From an uncultured Paludibacter sp. (GTDB lineage Bacteria; Bacteroidota; Bacteroidia; Bacteroidales; Paludibacteraceae), in the NCBI GenBank assembly GCA_900498215.1, contig LR026962.1:2841348-2900872 (forward strand): a stretch of 59,525 nt of DNA, read 5' to 3'. The stretch's first letter is position 1. The number at the start of each line of letters is the position of its first letter. Shown here one piece after another: positions 54,867 through 59,525 of the stretch. A program made the translations under genes and the position numbers. The notes under the pieces were generated by a model that had not been told where the DNA came from, made no database searches, and worked only from the letters and a program-made list of their open reading frames with translations.

Positions 54867-56177
54867 ATGAAGTATAAAATGAACACAATCGGGAAAATAA
54901 AATTAATACCTCTTTTACTGCTGATTATATTTATTTATAGCTGTAAATCGGAGAATGATATAACTCTTGAAGAACAAACTCAAAGTCGCAGTATAAAGCG
55001 TGGTGTTTCTTACGGTTTTCAATTACCAGATATTGACACAGAATTATTATCCCCCGGAGTGTCTTGGTTTTACAATTGGGCTCCGGATGTTAGTAGCTCG
55101 TTGGATGCAGCAGCTTCGAACGAGAAGTTGGATTTTTACCCTATGGCGTGGAATGGAAATTTTGATGCCAACAAAATACGCGCTTATAAGCAACTTCATC
55201 CGGAATGCATGTACATTTTAGCTTTTAATGAACCTAATTTGACTGATCAAGCGAATATGACTCCGCAACAAGCAGCATCTGCGTGGGTTTCTTTAAAAGC
55301 GTTGGCAGATGAGTTGCAAATGAAATTGATTTCTCCGGCTATGAATTACGGAACTCTTTCGGGTTATGGCGACCCTATTGTCTGGTTAGATGAGTTTTTT
55401 AAACTCGTTCCTCTTTCTGATGTGGATGGAATTGCTATTCACTGTTATATGAGCAGTCCGGGAGCTATGGCTTCTTATGTAAGAAGATTTAAAAAATACG
55501 GAAAACCTATTTGGATGACTGAATTTTGTGCTTGGGAAAAAAATGTTACCAGCGTAAAAGTGCAAATGAATTATATGAGCGATGCGGTTAATTTTTTGGA
55601 ATGCAATAAAGATGTTGCGCGCTATGCGTGGTTTATTCCACGTTCGAGCGGAGCTTTGGAAAGTTATCCCTATATGCAACTTTTAACCAAAACGCAACCG
55701 TATGACTTAAGTGATTTGGGAAAAGTATATATAAATATGTCTACTTTGGATAAAAACATTTATTATGCGGAAAATCAGGTAATCCAAGCCGAACATTATA
55801 CTTCCTTAAATATGGAAGAGGCGGTGAATAACGGTGGTTTTGAAAACAGTATTCACCTTCGTCCCACAACCGATGCAGATGGTGTATTGGATGTATGTGA
55901 TTTTTACATTAATCTCTGGCTTGAGTATCAGATAGAAGTGACTAAAACGCAGCAATACAACCTCGCACTTCGATATGCGTCACAGTTCGATACGAAATGC
56001 GAAATAAGCATTGACGGGAACGTTATTCAAACTGTAGATATCCCGAATACAGATTCAGAATCAAATTGGCAAACTTCTTACACAAAACTTAATATTAATA
56101 AAGGAAAACATACATTAAAATTAAAAATAACTGATGGTGGTATTGCACTTAATTGGCTAAAAATCAGTAAAAATTAG
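54867..56177 (+). CDS. GH128-type endo-beta-1,3-glucanase lipoprotein with CBM-like domain
   Basis: This 436-residue lipoprotein (Cys in FIYSC) has a small TIM barrel over about 40-290 matching the glycosyl-hydrolase catalytic core of GH128. It begins KRGVSYGF and has ILAFNEPNLTDQ with acid/base Glu122 and IWMTEFCAWE with nucleophile Glu219, plus GIAIHCYM between them. The C-terminal 140 residues form a CBM6-like beta-sandwich (VIQAEHYTSLNMEEA to GIALNWLKISK). GH128 members act on beta-1,3-glucan, consistent with the neighbours. The ATG follows the GH81 stop codon with no gap, so translation is probably coupled; an ATG at 54879 is a possible alternative. Confidence 0.88.
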   Translation: MKYKMNTIGKIKLIPLLLLIIFIYSCKSENDITLEEQTQSRSIKRGVSYGFQLPDIDTELLSPGVSWFYNWAPDVSSSLDAAASNEKLDFYPMAWNGNFDANKIRAYKQLHPECMYILAFNEPNLTDQANMTPQQAASAWVSLKALADELQMKLISPAMNYGTLSGYGDPIVWLDEFFKLVPLSDVDGIAIHCYMSSPGAMASYVRRFKKYGKPIWMTEFCAWEKNVTSVKVQMNYMSDAVNFLECNKDVARYAWFIPRSSGALESYPYMQLLTKTQPYDLSDLGKVYINMSTLDKNIYYAENQVIQAEHYTSLNMEEAVNNGGFENSIHLRPTTDADGVLDVCDFYINLWLEYQIEVTKTQQYNLALRYASQFDTKCEISIDGNVIQTVDIPNTDSESNWQTSYTKLNINKGKHTLKLKITDGGIALNWLKISKN

Positions 56178-56210
56178 AAATACCAACATTTTATGAGAAA
56201 TTACTTTACA

Positions 56211-57167
56211 ATGAAAACAAACATGACGACATTACTATTATTTTTTACTATTTTACTTAATTATGGTTGTAAAAGTGCAACCGATAAAGTTGCACCACCC
56301 GAAGAAGAACCTGTAGTTTCAACAGAAGTTGGCACAGGAGAAACCGATGGGTATAAATTAGTGTGGGAAGATTTATTTAATGACAATGAACTGAATAGTA
56401 AATACTGGACACCTGAAGTAAATGGAAACGGCGGCGGAAATAATGAATTACAATATTATCGCAGTGAAAATATTTCAGTAGGAAAAGATCCGAATAGCGA
56501 TGCAAATTGTCTCATCATTACAGGAAAAAAAGAAAGTTATTTGAATAAAGCCTGTACTTCGGGCAGATTAATTACCAAAGATAAAGTTAATTTTAAATAT
56601 GGAAAACTTGAAGCGAGAATAAAACTTCCCAAAACTGCCGACGGACTTTGGCCCGCTTTCTGGATGATGGGAAATGATATTTCTACTGTCGGCTGGCCTC
56701 GTTGCGGCGAAACTGATGTTTTGGAAATGGGCAACTCTAATGGAATTAAAAATGGAACTCAAGACAGATACTTTAATGGCGCTTGTCATTGGGGAGAATC
56801 TTGGGAAAATCATCCTATGTCAGCCAAAGCCAGCACAAATAGTTACAGCCTGCAAGACGATTTTCACCTGTATACTTTAATTTGGAATGCAGATTCCATT
56901 AAAATGTACTTGGATAAAGATAAATATCCTGATGTTACACCTTATTTTACCTTGGATATAAAAAACGAAAACCTCAATAAACCCGGACATTATTTTAAAA
57001 AGCCGAATTTTATTCTTTTCAATCTTGCCATTGGTGGTGATTTTACAGGAATTTGGGATATAAATAAAGTTACGGCATTAAATAATGGCGATGTGTATAT
57101 GTATGTTGATTTTGTTAAAATCTATCAGAAAGAAGATGAAGGACAAGAATTCAAATTATACCAATAA
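56211..57167 (+). CDS. GH16 beta-glucanase lipoprotein
   Basis: This 318-residue lipoprotein has a lipobox ending NYGC and a proline- and glutamate-rich linker (APPEEEP). The GH16 jelly roll begins YKLVWEDLFNDNELNSKYW, and its catalytic motif CGETDVLEMG holds Glu167, Asp169 and Glu172. Conserved GKLEARIKLP and WPAFWMMG segments support the family. Loops around NENLNKPGHYFKK are longer than in the first GH16 of the locus, suggesting a different preference such as mixed-linkage or branched glucan; this is inference. The ATG at 56193 adds six residues and cannot be excluded. Confidence 0.92.
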   Translation: MKTNMTTLLLFFTILLNYGCKSATDKVAPPEEEPVVSTEVGTGETDGYKLVWEDLFNDNELNSKYWTPEVNGNGGGNNELQYYRSENISVGKDPNSDANCLIITGKKESYLNKACTSGRLITKDKVNFKYGKLEARIKLPKTADGLWPAFWMMGNDISTVGWPRCGETDVLEMGNSNGIKNGTQDRYFNGACHWGESWENHPMSAKASTNSYSLQDDFHLYTLIWNADSIKMYLDKDKYPDVTPYFTLDIKNENLNKPGHYFKKPNFILFNLAIGGDFTGIWDINKVTALNNGDVYMYVDFVKIYQKEDEGQEFKLYQ

Positions 57168-57207
57168 AACCAATTTATTAATCAATTAACAATTTAAAAT
57201 TATTATT

Positions 57208-58749
57208 ATGAAAAAACTATTACCAATGTTTGTACTCGTGTTTTTAGGAGTACAGTTATGGGCTCAACCTTCCACTTCAGCTCCAACCCCTCCGGCAAGA
57301 ACTCAAGGAAAGGTTATTTCAATTCTCAGTGATGCTTACACAAATGTTGCAGGTACGGACTTTAATCCATGGTGGGGACAAACTACAGTGGTTTCAACAC
57401 AACAGTTTGTAAGCGGCGATAATGTATTGGTTTATTCCAATTTAAATTATCAAGGAACTCAAATTAATGGAACGCTCAATGCGCTTCCAATGACACATTT
57501 GCATATTGATATTTGGACAGCCGACGAAACTTCTTTTCAGATTACGCCGATTAGTTCCAATCCTACAATGGAGTTTTTAGTTGCTTGTAGTCCGTTGAAT
57601 TTGAATACTTGGAATAGTTTTGATATTCCATTGTCTTCGTTCACCGGAGTTGATTTTTCAAAGATTTTCCAATTTAAAGTAGTAGGTTCAGGAGGTAAAA
57701 CCGTTTATATAGATAATTTATATTTTTACGATAGTTCAGTTACTGTAGACACAGAAGCGCCAACTGCTTTTACGGCTACTACAGGAACAATAGCTTCTGA
57801 CGCGATAACTCTTTTGCTAAATGCAACAGATAATTCCGGAGCTGTTGATTATACTATTACTTATGGTACCACAACTATTCAAACTCAAGGAGGAGTTTCC
57901 GGGCAACAAATGTCATATACAATTAATGGATTAACTCCTTCTACTGCTTATACATTTCAGGTGTCAGTAAAAGATCCGACAGGAAATGGAGCTGCAAATA
58001 ACCCTATAACGGTGAATGCAACTACAGCATCTGCACTTCCGGCAGCGCCTGTTCCAACTGTTGATGCTTCAAAAGTAATATCTGTTTACAGTAATTCTTA
58101 TACAAATCAACCTGCAAACTTTTATCCTAATTGGGGGCAATCAACGGTTGCTTCTGAAGTTGATTTGGGTGGAAATAATGCAATGAAATATTCTAATTTC
58201 AATTATCAGGGAATCGAACTTGGAAGCCACGTAGATGCAAGCGCTATGAATATGTTACATATCGATATTTATCCCACTACTGAAACCTCTGTACGAATTA
58301 CTCCGATAAGCCCGGGAAATGAACTTCCAACTTCACTTGGAACTCTTGTTGCTGACCAATGGAATAGTTTCGATGTACCATTGAGCACTTATTCAAATGT
58401 AGATTTCTCCGATTTATTCCAATTTAAATTAGATGGAGGCACAGGAGGTGTATTTTATATGGATAATCTTTATTTATATAATAATGTGGGTACAAATAAT
58501 GGAATAATATCTGTTTCGGCAAAGCAAATCAAATGTTATCCTAATCCGGTAGTGAATACGCTTTTCGTTGAAACAAATGAGGAAATAAAAGAAATTTTAA
58601 TTCAAAATATCACAGGTCAAACAATTAAAAGAATAAATACGTATTCCAATAAAGGTATTGATGTTCAGGATATTAAAACAGGAAATTATTTTCTTGTTAT
58701 AAAAGGTTCAGATAATCAACAATATGTAGCTAAATTTATAAAAATGTAA
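57208..58749 (+). CDS. Secreted protein with duplicated binding-like module, FN3 and T9SS domain
   Basis: This 513-residue secreted protein has a signal peptide. Two copies of a module of about 145 residues are separated by an FN3 domain (about 190-275). Copy 1 begins GKVISILSDAYTNVAGTDF (about 33-175) and copy 2 KVISVYSNSYTNQPANFY (about 290-430). Each copy holds NWGQ/WWGQ, YSNxNYQG, LHIDI(W/Y), ITPIS, WNSFD(I/V)PLS and a closing DNLY(F/L)Y. A sorting domain (CYPNPVVNTLF) ends the protein. No catalytic signature is visible. It is the last gene of the locus before a strong terminator and probably binds beta-1,3-glucan. Confidence 0.8.
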   Translation: MKKLLPMFVLVFLGVQLWAQPSTSAPTPPARTQGKVISILSDAYTNVAGTDFNPWWGQTTVVSTQQFVSGDNVLVYSNLNYQGTQINGTLNALPMTHLHIDIWTADETSFQITPISSNPTMEFLVACSPLNLNTWNSFDIPLSSFTGVDFSKIFQFKVVGSGGKTVYIDNLYFYDSSVTVDTEAPTAFTATTGTIASDAITLLLNATDNSGAVDYTITYGTTTIQTQGGVSGQQMSYTINGLTPSTAYTFQVSVKDPTGNGAANNPITVNATTASALPAAPVPTVDASKVISVYSNSYTNQPANFYPNWGQSTVASEVDLGGNNAMKYSNFNYQGIELGSHVDASAMNMLHIDIYPTTETSVRITPISPGNELPTSLGTLVADQWNSFDVPLSTYSNVDFSDLFQFKLDGGTGGVFYMDNLYLYNNVGTNNGIISVSAKQIKCYPNPVVNTLFVETNEEIKEILIQNITGQTIKRINTYSNKGIDVQDIKTGNYFLVIKGSDNQQYVAKFIKM

Positions 58750-58809
58750 ATTTTAAGTAGTTATATAAATAGAAAGATTTATTGTTTTACATAGATAATT
58801 TTCTTTCTC

Positions 58810-58837
58810 AAAACCGCCTGTGAAGGCGGTTTTTTTA
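58810..58837 (+). terminator. Terminator of the beta-glucan operon
   Basis: A 9-bp stem, AAAACCGCC (58810-58818) with GGCGGTTTT (58825-58833), runs directly into a T-tract. Confidence 0.9.
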
Positions 58838-58943
58838 GTTAATATAAAAACGCAGAAACTATATAAAAAGACATTATATTCTTAAAAAAAATGAGCAGTT
58901 ATCTTAAAAAGAAACGAGTGCTCTTAATAGCATTTCCCTATCT

Positions 58944-59525
58944 TTATTCTTCTGTTTCAATTCTGTGTTTTTCTGCATATTCTTTGGGCGAAATCCCATA
59001 AAAGTCTTTGAACGAGTTTGAAAAATGAGAAAGATTTGAAAATCCCAAAGCGTACGCTACTTCCGATATATTTATTTTTTTGCCGGAAAAAAGTTCCGCT
59101 GCTTTTCTCATCCGTATTGTTTTAATAAAATCGTGAGTAGATTGATTAGTGAGCTGTTTTATTTTTCTATACATGTGTACTCTGCTCATTCCTATGTTGT
59201 TTGATAAGAATTCCACATTCAAATCGCTGTTTGAGATGTTTTCATTAATTAATTTCAACACTTTTTCCAGTAAAATCTGATCGGAAGATTTAAGTGGTAG
59301 CGGAGTTATAAGTGCTTTATTTGATTCTTCTTCCAAAGGTTTAACATCTACCCGCTGTCTATTTTTAATCAAACCGATTATTTGTGTAATTAATAAATCA
59401 ATGTTGAATGGTTTAACAACATACGCATCGGCGCCCGATTCAAAACCTTCGGTTTTATCTATATCGGTACTTTTTGCAGTTAAAAGAATTACCGGTATAT
59501 GATTTACGTTTGAATTGGATTTTAT
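58944..59525 (-). CDS. Hybrid two-component regulator, C-terminal part (partial)
   Basis: The gene enters from the right edge; 193 residues are visible. They begin inside a receiver domain (HIPVILLTAKSTD, then ESGADAYVVKPFN with the conserved Lys). A linker and a complete AraC-type helix-turn-helix follow (LSNNIGMSRVHMYRKIKQLT, ISEVAYALGFSNLSHFSNSF, YGISPKEYAEKHR). This is the standard C-terminal end of an HTCS regulator. The phospho-acceptor Asp, kinase and sensor parts lie outside the window. Its target may be this beta-glucan locus or another locus to the right. Confidence 0.88.
   Translation of the reverse strand: MKSNSNVNHIPVILLTAKSTDIDKTEGFESGADAYVVKPFNIDLLITQIIGLIKNRQRVDVKPLEEESNKALITPLPLKSSDQILLEKVLKLINENISNSDLNVEFLSNNIGMSRVHMYRKIKQLTNQSTHDFIKTIRMRKAAELFSGKKINISEVAYALGFSNLSHFSNSFKDFYGISPKEYAEKHRIETEE

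Noticed and set aside
1-59525. CRISPR arrays, insertion sequences, phage or toxin-antitoxin genes
   Set aside because: No regularly spaced direct repeats, no transposase or recombinase motifs and no phage proteins were seen on either strand.

Overview
The window is an AT-rich stretch of a Bacteroidota chromosome, most likely order Bacteroidales. The support is Bacteroidota-style promoters (TTTG, about 20 bases, TAnnTTTG), SusC/SusD pairs, hybrid two-component and propeller-type PUL regulators, ten secreted proteins ending in type IX secretion (T9SS) sorting domains, and an nth / ftsK / lolA / trxB housekeeping block. I cannot name a genus or species from the sequence alone.

Layout. 1-2744 (minus) is a small operon: a DUF4199 membrane protein, a GT2 glycosyltransferase, the fluoride channel crcB, a DUF190 protein and a DUF7935-like protein cut by the left edge. 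3014-5101 is a lone secreted GH13 alpha-amylase. 5175-10359 holds nth, ftsK, lolA and trxB. Three successive gaps here carry degenerate 7-bp tandem repeats, and a textbook sigma-54 promoter precedes lolA. 10411-12972 is an exported protein with macroglobulin-like and plug-like parts. 13179-30747 is a glycan-processing region without SusC/SusD: a TIM-barrel hydrolase with ricin and LamG modules, a SUMF1-fold protein, a 1671-residue enzyme-like protein of a fold I cannot place in a CAZy family, a GH27 alpha-galactosidase, and two large proteins made only of binding modules. A hybrid two-component regulator (31001-35110) follows and probably controls it. A tRNA-Ser(CGA) gene at 35226 separates this region from the next.

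35565-58749 is a complete-looking beta-1,3-glucan (laminarin-type) utilization locus: GH3 beta-glucosidase, an F5/8C lectin-like protein, a membrane-spanning LuxR-type propeller regulator, SusC, SusD, a surface glycan-binding lipoprotein, two GH16 lipoproteins, GH81, GH128 and two T9SS-exported binding proteins. Endo-enzymes (GH16, GH81, GH128) should cut the glucan outside or on the cell surface. SusCD and the binding lipoproteins would import the oligosaccharides, and GH3 in the periplasm would release glucose. The right edge cuts another hybrid two-component regulator.

The most interesting unexplained items are the 1671-residue candidate polysaccharide-active enzyme with its SUMF1-fold partner, the module families shuffled among neighbouring secreted proteins, the heptad repeats around ftsK/lolA/trxB, the sigma-54 site before lolA, the relic T9SS domain behind the GH27 gene, and terminator-like hairpins inside apparent operons.
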